Shown: positions 32,489 to 46,476, numbered from the stretch's first letter. The stretch is 47,432 nt of DNA from JBFMFH01 sp040752275 (GCA_040752275.1 JBFMFH010000080.1:1-47432), one strand, 5' to 3'. A program made the numbers and translations. The notes: generated by a model from the letters alone, not told the origin.

Positions 32489-35400
32489 GGCCGGCCTTTC
32501 CGGGATCCGCGTCGCGGTTCCGCACGACGGCGAGATACCCCACGCCGGGCCGCACGTTCAGGTCTTCGAGCACCTGGAAGTACCTCGGGTCCTTGGCAAG
32601 CGCGGCGACCCGGCTCGCCGGATCGTTCAGGTCGCCGAGCACGATGGCTCCGGCCGGGCACGACTGCTCGCACGCCGTCCGGACATCGGTGTCGCGGGCC
32701 GGCTCGCCGCGGGCCCGCGCCGAGATCCGCGCCTCGAGCAGCCGCTGCGCGCACAGACTGCACTTCTCCATGACTCCTCGCGTGCGGACGGTCACGTCCG
32801 GATTGAGCACGAGGTTCTCGACCGCATCGGCCCGCGCGTAGGTGAACCAGTTGAACCGGCGCACCTTGTAGGGGCAGTTGTTGGCACAGTAGCGGGTGCC
32901 GACGCAGCGGTTGTAGACCTGCTGGTTCAGGCCGTCCGCACTGTGAACGGTCGCCAGCACGGGGCACACCGTCTCGCACGGTGCGTTCGCGCAGTGCTGG
33001 CAGAGCATGGGTTGGTGGACGACATCGACGCTCTCGTCCGCGTCGGTGAAATAGCGATCGATGCGCAGCCAGTGCATCTCGCGCTGCCGGCGGACCTCGT
33101 CGCGTCCGACCACCGGGATGTTGTTCTCGACTTGACACGCGACCACGCAGGCCGAACAGCCTGTACACGCATTGAGGTCGATGATGAGCCCCCAGCGCCG
33201 TCCGCTGTAGGGGTGATCGTCGGGCCACAGGCCGCGGCCTTCGCGCGTCGCGCCAGGCGGCGGCTGCTGGGCCGACAGTGCGGAGACGGGCATCTCGCGC
33301 ACGATCGGGCGGGAACCGGCCGAAGACACCTGGCGCGGCTCGATGATGGAGTGGTGGCGCTGCGTGGTCGCGAGTTCGATGCGGCGTCCGGTCGGAGCGA
33401 TGCGGACCGCCCGGCCGCCATAGCGCAGGGTGCCGCCCTCGAAGACGATCAAGGGCGCGGCGTTGATGCCAACCAGCCCGTTGGGTCCGACGCCGGGCTG
33501 GGATTCGAGCCAGTGCGGACCGGCGCGCGTGAAGCGCTCGGTGCTGGCGCGCCCATAGCCGAGCGGGATGGCCACCGCCCGATCGTGCTGCCCCGGCTGG
33601 ATGTAGACCGGCAGCTCCAACGCCGCGGCGGCAGGCGACGGTCCGCCGGTTTCGATTCGCACGACGTCTCCCTCCCGCACGCCCAGCGAGGCCGCGGCGT
33701 CCGGCGAGAGACTGGCGCAGTTGTCCCACGTGACCTTCGTGATGGGATCCGGCAGCTCCTGCAACCAGGGATTGTGGGCGTGGCGCCCATCGAGCTGTCC
33801 CACACTGGGATACAGCACGAGGCTCAGGGCGCCTTCAGGCGGCGCCGCGCCTGCCGCCACCGGATCCGGGAGGGGCGCGGAGGTTCCGGATGCGGCTGAC
33901 TCGCGCGGCGCCACCTGCAGCTCTACGGCCCCGTCGTGCACGGCCGTATCCCAGAACGTCTCGAACGGCTCCACTGGAATCCGGCGGGGGAACAACGCCG
34001 ATTCCCAGTGCGCACGCACGAGTTCGTAGGCCGGCCGCGCATCGTCCATCCACCTGGCGAGACTCTCGACGATGGCGCGCGTCCCGCCGATGGGCGCGAG
34101 AACCGGCTGCGTGATGCTGGCGCACCCGGCCGCGGGTTCGGCGTCGCTCCACGCCTCGAGGTAGTGGTGATCGGGGCACACATAGCCGGCGAGAGCCGCG
34201 GTCTCGTCCGGCGAGCCGGCGAAGCTGACCAGAAGGTCGACGCGGCGCGCGAGCGTGGCGAAGTCCAGATCGGCGGGGAGGTCGTACGCGGGGTTCGCCG
34301 CGGCCACGAGCAGCCCGTCGACGGCGCCGGCGGCCAGCTCGGCCGCCAGTTCGCCCAGCGCCGCGTCGCATCCGCCCCGCTGGTACGACGGCCGGTTGAT
34401 GTCGATCGTCCGCCCGTAGTTGCCGAGCAGGTGATTGACGAAATTGCAGATGACCTGGACCGCGACATCCTGGCAGCCCGAGACGACGAGGCTCGCGCCA
34501 CGCGCAGCCCACAGGCGGCCGGCCAGATCGTCCAGGGGCGCGCCGGGCACCGGTGGCATTCCCACGTCCCCGGCCGGCCAGGCCAGGCCGGCCCGGCGGG
34601 CGACGCGCGCCGCAAGCTGGGTTAGCACGGGCCCCTCCTCGCCTGGCGCGATGCGAGTCCGCCAATCGGCCTTCGTGCCTGTGATGGTGAGCCCAGATTC
34701 GAACTGGGCGTGGTACGAGCAGCGGGGTGGATTGCCCTCGAGCGATCGGCCATCGCGGTACCCGCGCGTGAACTCGACGGGCGAGATCCACGTTCCCAGG
34801 AAGTCGGCGTCGACGCCGGCGATGACGGCTGCCTGGCCAAAATGGTAGCGGGGAAGGGCCCTGCGGCCGTGCGTGCGCTCGTGCGCGTCGAGGATGGCCG
34901 ACGACGAGATCGCGTCGTACACCACGTGACGCGCATTCGGGAAGGTGGCCATGAACCGCCCGATCGTGGCCGACAGTGTCGGACTCACGATCGTGCCCGT
35001 GAGCAGGCGCAGCGCGCCGCCGCGATGGCGGATCGCGGCGAGGGCCGAGACGATGTCGGCATCGACATCGGCCCACGAGGCCGGCTGGCCGCGCTTCAGG
35101 GGCCCGCGGTGCCGCCATCGATCGTACAGGCCGAGAAGAGATGCCTGACCGACGGCGCACAGGCCGCCGCGGCTGAGCGGATGCTGCGGATTGCCCTCCA
35201 GCTTGATCGGACGGCCGTCGCGGTTCTTGACGAGCAGCCCGCAGGCGGCGCTGCAGGCGCCGCACGTCGTGGCGTACCACGTGGCCCGGCCCGGCATCAC
35301 CTCTTCAGGCTGGTTGAGGAACGGGATGGCTTTCGAGACGGGCCCTCGCTGGCATCCAGCGGCGAGCGTTCCCGCCAGCCCAAAGCCGGCGGCCTTCAGG

Positions 35401-35534
35401 AATCCGCGCCGGCCGAGAGTGCCCGGCGCATCGGGAAGAACTGCCAGCGGCTCGGGGAACTCGTCCCTGTCCGCCGGCAGCCAGTCCTCGCCGCCATCCC
35501 GCTCCTCGATCGACTTCCAGTAGCGTCTGCTCAT
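32481..35534 (-). CDS. actB: ACIII subunit ActB, iron-sulfur protein
   Basis: A 1017-residue fusion of a molybdopterin-oxidoreductase-like domain and a ferredoxin-like domain. Residues 1-61 are the variant Tat leader of this family: YWKSIEERDGG near the start, RRGFLK at 42-47 and a lipobox ending at Cys61. The C-terminal domain has CTGCSACVVAC, CQHCANAPCETVC, CVGTRYCANNC (Thr replaces one Cys, so a [3Fe-4S] site) and CSLCAQRL...CEQSC: three [4Fe-4S] and one [3Fe-4S] cluster, as known for ActB. The N-terminal domain also keeps C91-x2-C94-x3-C98-x27-C126, an extra cluster motif. It wires electrons from ActC to the ActA and ActE haems. ATG 35534 is the family start. Confidence 0.95.
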   Translation of the reverse strand: MSRRYWKSIEERDGGEDWLPADRDEFPEPLAVLPDAPGTLGRRGFLKAAGFGLAGTLAAGCQRGPVSKAIPFLNQPEEVMPGRATWYATTCGACSAACGLLVKNRDGRPIKLEGNPQHPLSRGGLCAVGQASLLGLYDRWRHRGPLKRGQPASWADVDADIVSALAAIRHRGGALRLLTGTIVSPTLSATIGRFMATFPNARHVVYDAISSSAILDAHERTHGRRALPRYHFGQAAVIAGVDADFLGTWISPVEFTRGYRDGRSLEGNPPRCSYHAQFESGLTITGTKADWRTRIAPGEEGPVLTQLAARVARRAGLAWPAGDVGMPPVPGAPLDDLAGRLWAARGASLVVSGCQDVAVQVICNFVNHLLGNYGRTIDINRPSYQRGGCDAALGELAAELAAGAVDGLLVAAANPAYDLPADLDFATLARRVDLLVSFAGSPDETAALAGYVCPDHHYLEAWSDAEPAAGCASITQPVLAPIGGTRAIVESLARWMDDARPAYELVRAHWESALFPRRIPVEPFETFWDTAVHDGAVELQVAPRESAASGTSAPLPDPVAAGAAPPEGALSLVLYPSVGQLDGRHAHNPWLQELPDPITKVTWDNCASLSPDAAASLGVREGDVVRIETGGPSPAAAALELPVYIQPGQHDRAVAIPLGYGRASTERFTRAGPHWLESQPGVGPNGLVGINAAPLIVFEGGTLRYGGRAVRIAPTGRRIELATTQRHHSIIEPRQVSSAGSRPIVREMPVSALSAQQPPPGATREGRGLWPDDHPYSGRRWGLIIDLNACTGCSACVVACQVENNIPVVGRDEVRRQREMHWLRIDRYFTDADESVDVVHQPMLCQHCANAPCETVCPVLATVHSADGLNQQVYNRCVGTRYCANNCPYKVRRFNWFTYARADAVENLVLNPDVTVRTRGVMEKCSLCAQRLLEARISARARGEPARDTDVRTACEQSCPAGAIVLGDLNDPASRVAALAKDPRYFQVLEDLNVRPGVGYLAVVRNRDADPGKAGHV

Positions 35535-35574
35535 CACGCCCACTCGTCGTCCGCTAGCCGTCTTGAAGGCCTCG

Positions 35575-36228
35575 CTAGAAGTGGCACGACACACAGTCAA
35601 TCGACGCGTTCGCGCTCCGATCCGCGACGCCGCGTCTGGTCGCGTCGCGGTGGCAGTTCACGCACCACCCCATGGTCAACGCCTGCACCTGCCGGACGCG
35701 CTCCATCGTCTCGACGGGCCCGTGACAGGTCTGGCAGGTCACGGCGGCGGCGACGTGCGGGCGGTGGTCGAAGTACACGAAATCCGGCAGGTTGTGCACC
35801 GTGATCCACGCCACCGGCTCCGGCGTCCTTGCCGGATCGGGCGCCAGATTGTCGCCGAGGCCGAGCGCCCTGTAGATCTTGGCGATCTCCGGCGAGACGA
35901 TCCTCAGGGGCCGGCGGTTCTCCTTCACGGCGAGCACGTCCTCTGCGCGCACCGCCCCGATCGGCGCCGTCACGAACCGGTGGCAGTTCATGCAGACATT
36001 GAGGGGCGGGATGCCGGCGTGGCGGCTCCTCTCCGCGCCGAAGTGACAGTAGAGGCAGGCGACCTGCAACTCGCCGGCGTGAACGCGGTGGGAAAAGGCC
36101 ACCGGCTGCGCCGGCTCGTAGTCGGTGTGATCGCCGGGCAGCCGCCAGTTGGCGATGCGGGGCGCGACGGCCAGCAGGTTGTAGCTCAGGCCGACGAGCA
36201 GCACAACGGTGACCAGGCGGCTCGACAT
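35575..36228 (-). CDS. actA: ACIII subunit ActA, pentahaem cytochrome c
   Basis: A 217-residue cytochrome c with an N-terminal membrane anchor (LVTVVLLVGLSYNLLAV) and five CXXCH haem sites: CLYCH (58), CMNCH (79), CQTCH (165), CVNCH (189) and CVSCH (212). The remaining histidines (HRVH, HRPH, HAG) supply second axial ligands. This is the class III-like ActA subunit of alternative complex III and faces the periplasm. Start ATG 36228 is 8 bases after the narI stop, so the nitrate reductase and complex III genes are directly joined; the longer open frame upstream lies inside narI. Confidence 0.95.
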   Translation of the reverse strand: MSSRLVTVVLLVGLSYNLLAVAPRIANWRLPGDHTDYEPAQPVAFSHRVHAGELQVACLYCHFGAERSRHAGIPPLNVCMNCHRFVTAPIGAVRAEDVLAVKENRRPLRIVSPEIAKIYRALGLGDNLAPDPARTPEPVAWITVHNLPDFVYFDHRPHVAAAVTCQTCHGPVETMERVRQVQALTMGWCVNCHRDATRRGVADRSANASIDCVSCHF

Positions 36229-36236
36229 CGGCTCCC

Positions 36237-36935
36237 TCACACAAGACGGCTCGTGGCCGATGGCCGCCGGTACCAGCGCACGACCTGGGGCCGCCGCCAC
36301 AGATAGGGATTCGGCACGACCAGAATGTGCACGAGACGGGTGAAGGGGAAGAACAGGACCAGCAGATAGGCGTTCGCGATGTGCAGCTTCACGGCCATGG
36401 GGAGCGCGCCGATGGCCCCGAGGTCCGGCGCCAGCCGCACGAGCGACCACAGGTAAGGCGCGGCAATCGACGCGAACCAGGACGAGCCCCAGGGATGGAC
36501 CAGCGCGACATACACGCCGCCGGCCACCTGGACGAGCAGCAGGGCGAGCACGACCCAGTCCGCGATCGTGGTCACGGCCCGGACCTTCCTGTGCTCGGCG
36601 CGCCGCGTGATGACGAGCAGCAGGCCGACAAGCGTGAGAATCCCGAGCGCCAGCGCCGTCGACTCGAGGATGTACAGCCGCAGCGGCCGGCTGTTCCAGA
36701 GAAGGATGCTGCGGGGCACGAGGAAGGCCACCACGTGCCCGGCGAGCACGGTCAGGATGCCGTAGTGGAACGGCACGAGGCCGAAGAAGTGCTGGCGGTT
36801 CTCGAGGAACTGCGATGACAGACTCGAGTAGGTGAACGCCTGCCCCCGGTAGCGCTGGATGGTGACCAGCAGGAACGTGACGATTGCCACGTACGGCAGG
36901 ACGCCGAAGAGCAGGCCATCGATCGGGTTAGGCAT
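36237..36935 (-). CDS. narI: Nitrate reductase gamma subunit NarI
   Basis: A 232-residue five-helix dihaem b membrane protein. The four haem ligands are His57 and His67 in FHYGILTVLAGHVVAFL and His185 and His203 in KLHIANAY and RLVHILVVP, matching E. coli 56, 66, 187 and 205. Because all four are present, NarI should oxidise quinol on the periplasmic side and pass electrons to NarH, as in standard NarGHI. The start overlaps the end of narJ by 8 bp, and actA begins 8 bp downstream. Confidence 0.95.
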   Translation of the reverse strand: MPNPIDGLLFGVLPYVAIVTFLLVTIQRYRGQAFTYSSLSSQFLENRQHFFGLVPFHYGILTVLAGHVVAFLVPRSILLWNSRPLRLYILESTALALGILTLVGLLLVITRRAEHRKVRAVTTIADWVVLALLLVQVAGGVYVALVHPWGSSWFASIAAPYLWSLVRLAPDLGAIGALPMAVKLHIANAYLLVLFFPFTRLVHILVVPNPYLWRRPQVVRWYRRPSATSRLV

Positions 36936-37463
36936 GGAGGGACTCCCGCCCGGCGGGCATGCGGGCTGCCAGGAGGTGCCGGATCGCCGTGACGAGGGGC
37001 AGAAACGGGCTCTCGGCCTTCTCGATCGAGCCGAGCATCTTGTCGAGGGCCGGGAGGAGCGCGTGAACGGTCAGCCGCGCGGTCTCATCGGGCTCGAGGC
37101 GGGCCGCGAGCCGCAGCATCGACGCCAGGTGATCGGGAAGTTCGCCGTCCTCCGGTATGCCGTGGTCGCGCAGCGCCTTGCGCATCCGGACCAGGAACGC
37201 TCCGCGTTGGTAGTCCTCGCCATAGAGGTGCCACCCGACCTCGAGTGCGCACAAGGGGTTGAGATCGAAGGTCCGCGTGTAGAGCTCCTGCAGATCTGCG
37301 GTCGAGAGGCCGTCGAGTCGCTCCGCGAACCGCTCGAGGTGCCGCACCGCCTCCGGATCGTCGCCGGCGAGTCCTGCCAGCAGCGCGTCGAGGCGCGTCC
37401 GGTAGTCCCCATCCGGATAGCTGACGAGCGACCCCAGATGGGCCAACGCTTCGCGGGGTGCCA

Positions 37464-37464
<1 letters not shown>
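36928..37464 (-). CDS. narJ: Nitrate reductase chaperone NarJ
   Basis: A 178-residue all-helical NarJ/TorD-type chaperone, needed to insert the molybdenum cofactor and FeS clusters into NarG and to deliver the complex to NarI; it is not part of the final enzyme. The family core ELYTRTFDLNPLCALEVGWH followed by LYGEDYQRGAFLVRMR is well kept. The ATG shares one base with the narH stop (TGATG) and its own end overlaps narI by 8 bp. Confidence 0.94.
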
Positions 37465-38954
<1,490 letters not shown>

Positions 38955-38988
38955 CACGCACTCCTCGCGCGGCCCGGAGGCGGCGCCC

Positions 38989-42629
<3,641 letters not shown>

Positions 42630-42633
<4 letters not shown>

Positions 42634-43499
42634 CGCGTGCCTTTCGATGTGGCGCTGGCGACCAGCGGGCGGCGGACGCCACGGAACCGCCACAGCCAGG
42701 CGAAGTCGAACACCACGACGGCGAAGACCGCCCCGCCGAGGCCGATCAGGAAGAAGGTCAGCGGCGCGACGGCGTCCGCCTCGGCGCGGCGTCGGGCCGA
42801 GTCCTCGAAGAACGCGAGGAGCGGCTCGAGTTCCTCCTGCGCGAGCGGGGTGTCGCGGAAGACCGTCTGCATCGTGGGGGTGGCCGGTGCCGACAGCCAC
42901 GTGCCCAGGCCCCGGCGGCCCTGCAGCCGTTCGTACACGAGCGTGAGGTCAGGACCGAGCTTGCCGCCGCCGAGTCGGCCCACGCCGCCGACGCTGTGGC
43001 ACGACAGGCATGGCGGGCCGCCACTCGCCTGGCGTGCCTCCCCGGTAAACAGGTCGTGCCCCCGGTCCACGTCCGCACGCGTGAACGGGCGGTCGCTGAT
43101 CTGCACGCCGACGAACGCCGACTTGCCGAGGCTGGACTCTGCGTCGATGAGATCGAGGAGGGCGGCGGCCAGATCCGGGGTGAGACCCGGGAGGGCCGGC
43201 ATCAGGACACCCCGCGCGTCCTGGACGAGCTGCCGGGCGTACGGGTCGCCGGAGTCGATCACGGCCTTCGGGTTGACGATGAACCGGATGAGCCAGGAGC
43301 GGTCCCGCCGCCGGGTCACCTCCTTGAGGTCAGGGCCCGTCAGCCGACCGCCGCCGATCGTGTGACAGGCGGCGCAGTTCTGCCGGAAGTACTGGGCCGG
43401 CACCTGAGCGGCCGCGCCGGCTGGCACCAGGGCGGCCCATGCCACGGCGAGGGCTACCGCCCGCATGCCGGCGGACGAGACGATGGACCGCAGTGCCAC
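42630..43499 (-). CDS. NarC-like dihaem cytochrome c
   Basis: A 289-residue periplasmic cytochrome with a signal peptide (LAVAWAALVPAGAAAQ), two class I haem domains with CAACH (42-46) and CLSCH (164-168), and a C-terminal membrane helix (FFLIGLGGAVFAVVVF) that anchors it. A dihaem cytochrome named NarC is the first gene of the nar operon in Thermus thermophilus, where it is part of the nitrate reductase system; position and haem number match here, but sequence identity could not be measured. GTG 43499 has AAAGGGGG upstream; ATG 43466 is the alternative. It overlaps narG by 4 bp and heads the operon. Confidence 0.88.
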
Positions 43500-44149
43500 G
43501 GAAGGACCCCCTTTCGTGGGGAACGGGTGACCCGCAACGTTCGGTAAGGTTGAGACCCGGCGGGAATCCTAGATCAGCGCGGCGGGGAATGATATGACGG
43601 CGATCATACCGGGCTATGATGGCCGAGTAGGGTTGCCTGACATCCAATCCCGCGTCGAGGTCGGACGCTTGGTGACAGCGTCGGAGAGGAAAGTGGCGCT
43701 ACCGAGGTTGCCCACCTGCCGCAGGAGATCCCCGACTCCGGCACGTACGCCATCTATGTCCAGGGCGGCGTCCACCACGGTCTCTGGCAACGGTAGGGCT
43801 CGCCGCCGTGCCGAGCACGCGTGGGCGGACCGCCAGCGCCGCGGTGCGCCATCGCGGCCCCTGCAGTGCCACCTGGCACCTGCACCGAGATCCATGACGC
43901 GCGATTGAGTCGTTCGCCGATCGGCGCCTGGCCCCTTTGTAGTAGGATGGGCCACACACGCAGCAATGTAGGGCCGGTCAGCAGGCACCGGCTGTGGCAG
44001 GGCACCAATCGCGGGCCCGGAAGGTCCCGGTCGCTCGTCTCGGCCCATGGTGCCCCGCATCGCGGCGAGCGAAGGCCAGGGGCTGCCGTGCGGCCGAGTC
44101 GCCTGTCGGGTAGACGAATCGAGGGATCGGATCGAACAGGAGAAGTGTA
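43500..44149. other. Upstream region of nar-act operon
   Basis: No confident gene. The bases next to the cytochrome gene should hold the operon promoter; a minus-strand TATGAT at 43609-43604 is possible, but no -35 and no good FNR site (TTGAT-N4-ATCAA) was found. ATGAT (43589-43593) and ATCAT (43603-43607) form an inverted repeat with 9 bases between, wrong for FNR. On the plus strand 43641-43796 is open without a start codon and ends in EVAHLPQEIPDSGTYAIYVQ and a few more residues, perhaps the tail of a lost gene. Confidence 0.4.
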
Positions 44150-44650
44150 ATGGCGAACGAGGCGTTGATCGCGGAACTCGAGCAGGAAGCATCAGCCACG
44201 CGGCGGCTCCTCGAGCGGGTGCCAGAAGCTCACTTGGGCTGGCGGCCGCATGCCAGGTCAATGTCGCTGGGCCAGCTGGCCCTTCACGTCGCAATGATCC
44301 CAGGAGACTTGAGTCAGCTCGCCGGCCTGGACGGCCTCGACGCGGCCGCCGTCAGCTTCGAGCCGCCCGTCCCAAGGAACGCCGATGAACTCCTGTCGAG
44401 TCTGGACCGGAGTATCGCGAGCGCCACGGAGTTTCTCGGGAAGCTCACCCAATCACAGGCCGAGGCTCCGTGGCGCCTGACGTTGCGCGGCCAGGAGGTG
44501 TTCACCGTGCCCAGGCTCGGCCTGGTTCGGACCCTGATGCTCAATCACTGGTATCACCATCGAGGCCAACTGGCCGTGTACCTCAGGTTGCTCGACATTC
44601 CGGTGCCGGCGGTGTACGGGCGCAGTGCTGACGAGAACCCGTTTGCGTGA
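44150..44650 (+). CDS. DinB-family protein
   Basis: A 166-residue four-helix DinB-superfamily protein. Metal ligands are His46 in LALHVAMI and His133 and His137 in LNHWYHHRGQL, the standard DinB triad; the ending PVPAVYGRSADENPF is also typical. Members include bacillithiol and mycothiol transferases, but most, including this subgroup, have no known substrate. ATG 44150 is preceded by AGGAGA. It is only distantly similar to the DinB-like gene at 5642. A GC-rich hairpin follows the stop by 25 bases. Confidence 0.92.
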   Translation: MANEALIAELEQEASATRRLLERVPEAHLGWRPHARSMSLGQLALHVAMIPGDLSQLAGLDGLDAAAVSFEPPVPRNADELLSSLDRSIASATEFLGKLTQSQAEAPWRLTLRGQEVFTVPRLGLVRTLMLNHWYHHRGQLAVYLRLLDIPVPAVYGRSADENPFA

Positions 44651-44674
44651 CGCGCGGCGCAACGCTCGCGTGCA

Positions 44675-44699
44675 GCCGCCGGTGAAGGTCACCGCCGGC
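44675..44699 (+). terminator. Possible terminator hairpin after DinB gene
   Basis: GCCGCCGGTGA-agg-TCACCGCCGGC forms an 11-bp stem with one mismatch and a 3-base loop, 25 bases after the DinB stop. There is no T-run, so termination by this hairpin is uncertain. Confidence 0.35.
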
Positions 44700-44714
44700 T
44701 GGGCCATGGGGGGG

Positions 44715-44749
44715 TGGACAAGGAAGTCGAACTAGACTAGACTAAGTCT
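44715..44749 (+). promoter_or_regulatory. Promoter/operator of orphan antitoxin
   Basis: TGGACA (44715-44720), a 17-base spacer and TAGACT (44738-44743). Overlapping the -10 box are the tandem units CTAGACTAGACTA and the palindrome AGACT-A-AGTCT (44739-44749). This is the layout of an antitoxin-controlled promoter, preserved although the gene behind it looks broken. Confidence 0.5.
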
Positions 44750-44989
44750 CATCGCCTCGTCAACATCCACGCGGCCAAGACGCACCTGTCGCGCCTCGTC
44801 GATCAGGTGGCCGGCGGAGCCGAGGTGGTCATTGCGAAGGCGGGAAAGCCCGTGGCCCGTCTCGTGCCCTACAGGCCGGCGCCCCGGCCCAAGCAGTTCG
44901 GCGTGCTCAAGAACCGCATCCGCATCCCCGCGGGGTTCAACGAGTCGCTGCATAGTACATCACCCATCCGGAGGGGAGGTCCGACCTGA
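44741..44989 (+). pseudogene. Degenerate orphan Phd-type antitoxin
   Basis: An open frame from just after a stop at 44738 encodes HRLVNIHAAKTHLSRLVDQV, then AGGAEVVIAKAGKPVARLVP, the complete fold of a Phd/YefM antitoxin. There is no ATG, GTG or TTG before the DNA-binding part; the first usable start is GTG 44807, which would remove it. The C-terminal end departs from the usual toxin-binding tail after RIRIPAGF, and no toxin gene follows: the stop overlaps the start of an SDR gene by one base. The likely history is loss of the start codon and deletion of the toxin. A non-standard start codon cannot be excluded. Confidence 0.6.
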
Positions 44990-45852
44990 TGGCAAGACTG
45001 CAGGGCGTCGTCGCGATAGTCACCGGCGCCAGCCGCGGAGCAGGCAGAGGCATTGCGGTGGAACTTGGTGCGGCCGGTGCCACGGTCTTCGTGACCGGTC
45101 GGAGTGTCGCCGGCGGGCCCACGACCGACAACGTGGCGGGCACGATTGACGACACGGCCCAGGAGGTGACGGTGCGCGGCGGTCGTGGCATCCCCGTCCG
45201 CTGCGACCACACGATCGACCGAGAGGTCGAGTCGCTGTTCGGGCGCGTCCGGCGCGACTACGGGTGTCTCGACCTGCTCGTCAACAACGTGTGGGGTGGC
45301 TACGAGGACAGCCAGTGCCGGCCCCTCCCGCTCGTGCCGTTCTGGAAGCAGTCGCTCACGCAGTGGGACGGCATGGTCACGGCTGGGGTTCGTGCGCATC
45401 TCACGGCCAGCCGCCTGGCGGTGCCGCTGATGCTGCCCCGGCGACGCGGAGTGATCGTGAGCACGACCGCAAACGTGGCCGCGCTCCCGTACATGCCGAA
45501 TCTGTTCTATGACTTGGCAAAGCACGCCGTCGCCCGTCTGTCCTGGGCCATGGCGCAGGAACTGTGCGCGCACGGTATTGCCTCCCTGGCCGTGGCCCCG
45601 GGCTTCATGCGGACCGAGCGGGTCGTCGAGGCCTTCCGACGGGCAGGCGCCCTCGAGGCCCTCGATCGCCCGGGTGGGCCGAAAGAGACGCCCGCCTATC
45701 TTGGGCGCGCCATCGTCGCCCTGGCGGCAGACGAACGCGTGATGGAGAAGTCCGGGCAGCTCGTCGAGGTCGGCTCGCTCGCGCGCGAGTACGGCTTTAC
45801 CGATGTCGACGGTTCGCAACCGCCGCCGTTTCGCGTCCCCGGCAGCGCATAG
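44989..45852 (+). CDS. SDR-family dehydrogenase (DHRS1-like)
   Basis: A 287-residue short-chain dehydrogenase. The cofactor motif is VTGASRGAGRGIAVELG (TGxxxGxG), the structural Asn is in LLVNNVWGG, the catalytic Ser region is VIVSTTANVA, and Tyr-Lys are in FYDLAKHAV. The VNNVWGGYE segment and the C-terminal SLAREYGFTDVDG closely follow the DHRS1-type subgroup, whose animal member reduces steroids and xenobiotics with NADPH; the bacterial substrate is unknown. A strong GAGGGGAGG lies 10 bases before ATG 44989. It sits directly behind the antitoxin remnant, so it may now be read from the old toxin-antitoxin promoter (inference). Confidence 0.93.
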   Translation: MARLQGVVAIVTGASRGAGRGIAVELGAAGATVFVTGRSVAGGPTTDNVAGTIDDTAQEVTVRGGRGIPVRCDHTIDREVESLFGRVRRDYGCLDLLVNNVWGGYEDSQCRPLPLVPFWKQSLTQWDGMVTAGVRAHLTASRLAVPLMLPRRRGVIVSTTANVAALPYMPNLFYDLAKHAVARLSWAMAQELCAHGIASLAVAPGFMRTERVVEAFRRAGALEALDRPGGPKETPAYLGRAIVALAADERVMEKSGQLVEVGSLAREYGFTDVDGSQPPPFRVPGSA

Positions 45853-46096
45853 GCGTGGCCACCGCGCCATGGCCCGGCCGATGAAGCTCCTTGTGCCGTT
45901 GGCCATCGCGTGGCCGCCCGCGGTAGAGATTCTCCCCGACCACGGAGCCGATGTCGACGCCAAGCCAGCGGGGGGGAAGACGCCATGTGCGCACGGACAC
46001 GTTTGCCGTGGCGGTGAAGATCGCCCAGGCCTTCACGGAACCCGGAGGAGGTTCCACGTCGTCCTGGACGATTCTGGCATCTCGCCCTAGAAAGAC
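45853..46096. other. Region of decayed gene fragments
   Basis: No intact gene. It contains an ankyrin-like scrap (separate entry). In another frame, about 45983-46075, the plus strand reads VRTDTFAVAVKIAQAFTEPG and onward, protein-like but not recognised. An IstB fragment follows. Confidence 0.4.
45887..45985 (+). pseudogene. Ankyrin-repeat fragment
   Basis: Thirty-three codons resemble one ankyrin repeat: PLAIA, then AVEILPDHGADVDAKPAGGKTP, compare the consensus LLLxHGADVNAxxxxGxTPL. Neighbouring repeats and a start codon are absent and the frame breaks shortly after, so this is a fragment. Confidence 0.45.
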
Positions 46097-46213
46097 TGGC
46101 AACGACACGACCTGCTCGAGATCCTCGAGGATCGGGACGGGAGACGGTCGACGATCATTGCCAGCCAGCTCCCTCGTGACGCCTGGCATGCCTACCTCGG
46201 GGAACCAGGGTAG
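46097..46213 (+). pseudogene. IS21-family IstB fragment
   Basis: Thirty-eight codons match the C-terminal part of the IS21 ATPase IstB: RHDLLEILEDRDGRRSTIIA followed by SQLPRDAWHAYLGEPG and a stop at 46211. In intact IstB about 25-30 more residues follow, and the Walker motifs lie upstream; both are missing. It is a short scar of an insertion sequence. No IstA sequence or IS ends were found nearby. Confidence 0.65.
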
Positions 46214-46233
46214 GCTGGACCTTCGTTTACCTG

Positions 46234-46425
46234 TCAGCGACGCCCACGTCTTCGCCAGCGGATGACGAACAGAATCACTAGCCCACAGGAAAAGACCAAG
46301 CCACGGTATGTCCAGTCGAACCAGCCCCAGCCAACAACAGGGACTAGTGCGACGGCTGCGAGTGCACACGCCAGCAGGAGGAGGAACATACTGGCGAGAT
46401 CGGGCGGCTTGCGCTCTTCGTCCAT
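46234..46425 (-). CDS. Small two-helix membrane protein
   Basis: A 63-residue protein with two hydrophobic helices, FLLLLACALAAVALVPVVGW and FSCGLVILFVIRW, a charged N-terminus (MDEERKPPD) and a basic C-terminal end (RRRGRR). The charges predict both ends inside the cytoplasm. ATG 46425 is used; the ribosome site is weak. It lies 51 bp after the end of a broken small lipoprotein gene on the same strand. No family is recognised, but the frame is clean amid decayed sequence. Confidence 0.6.
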   Translation of the reverse strand: MDEERKPPDLASMFLLLLACALAAVALVPVVGWGWFDWTYRGLVFSCGLVILFVIRWRRRGRR

Positions 46426-46476
46426 GGGTCAGGGTTCTCGCGTCACTCCGGCGAAATCCACACTAGCACGACTCTG

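Noticed and set aside
42634..42900. N-terminal extension of NarG upstream of ATG 42633.
   Set aside because: It lies in the cytochrome gene in another frame and is Arg/Pro-rich; homologous NarG sequence begins at ATG 42633.
43589..43607. Possible FNR/CRP-type site upstream of the nar operon (ATGAT...ATCAT).
   Set aside because: The half-sites are 9 bases apart, whereas FNR needs TTGAT-N4-ATCAA; the fit is poor.
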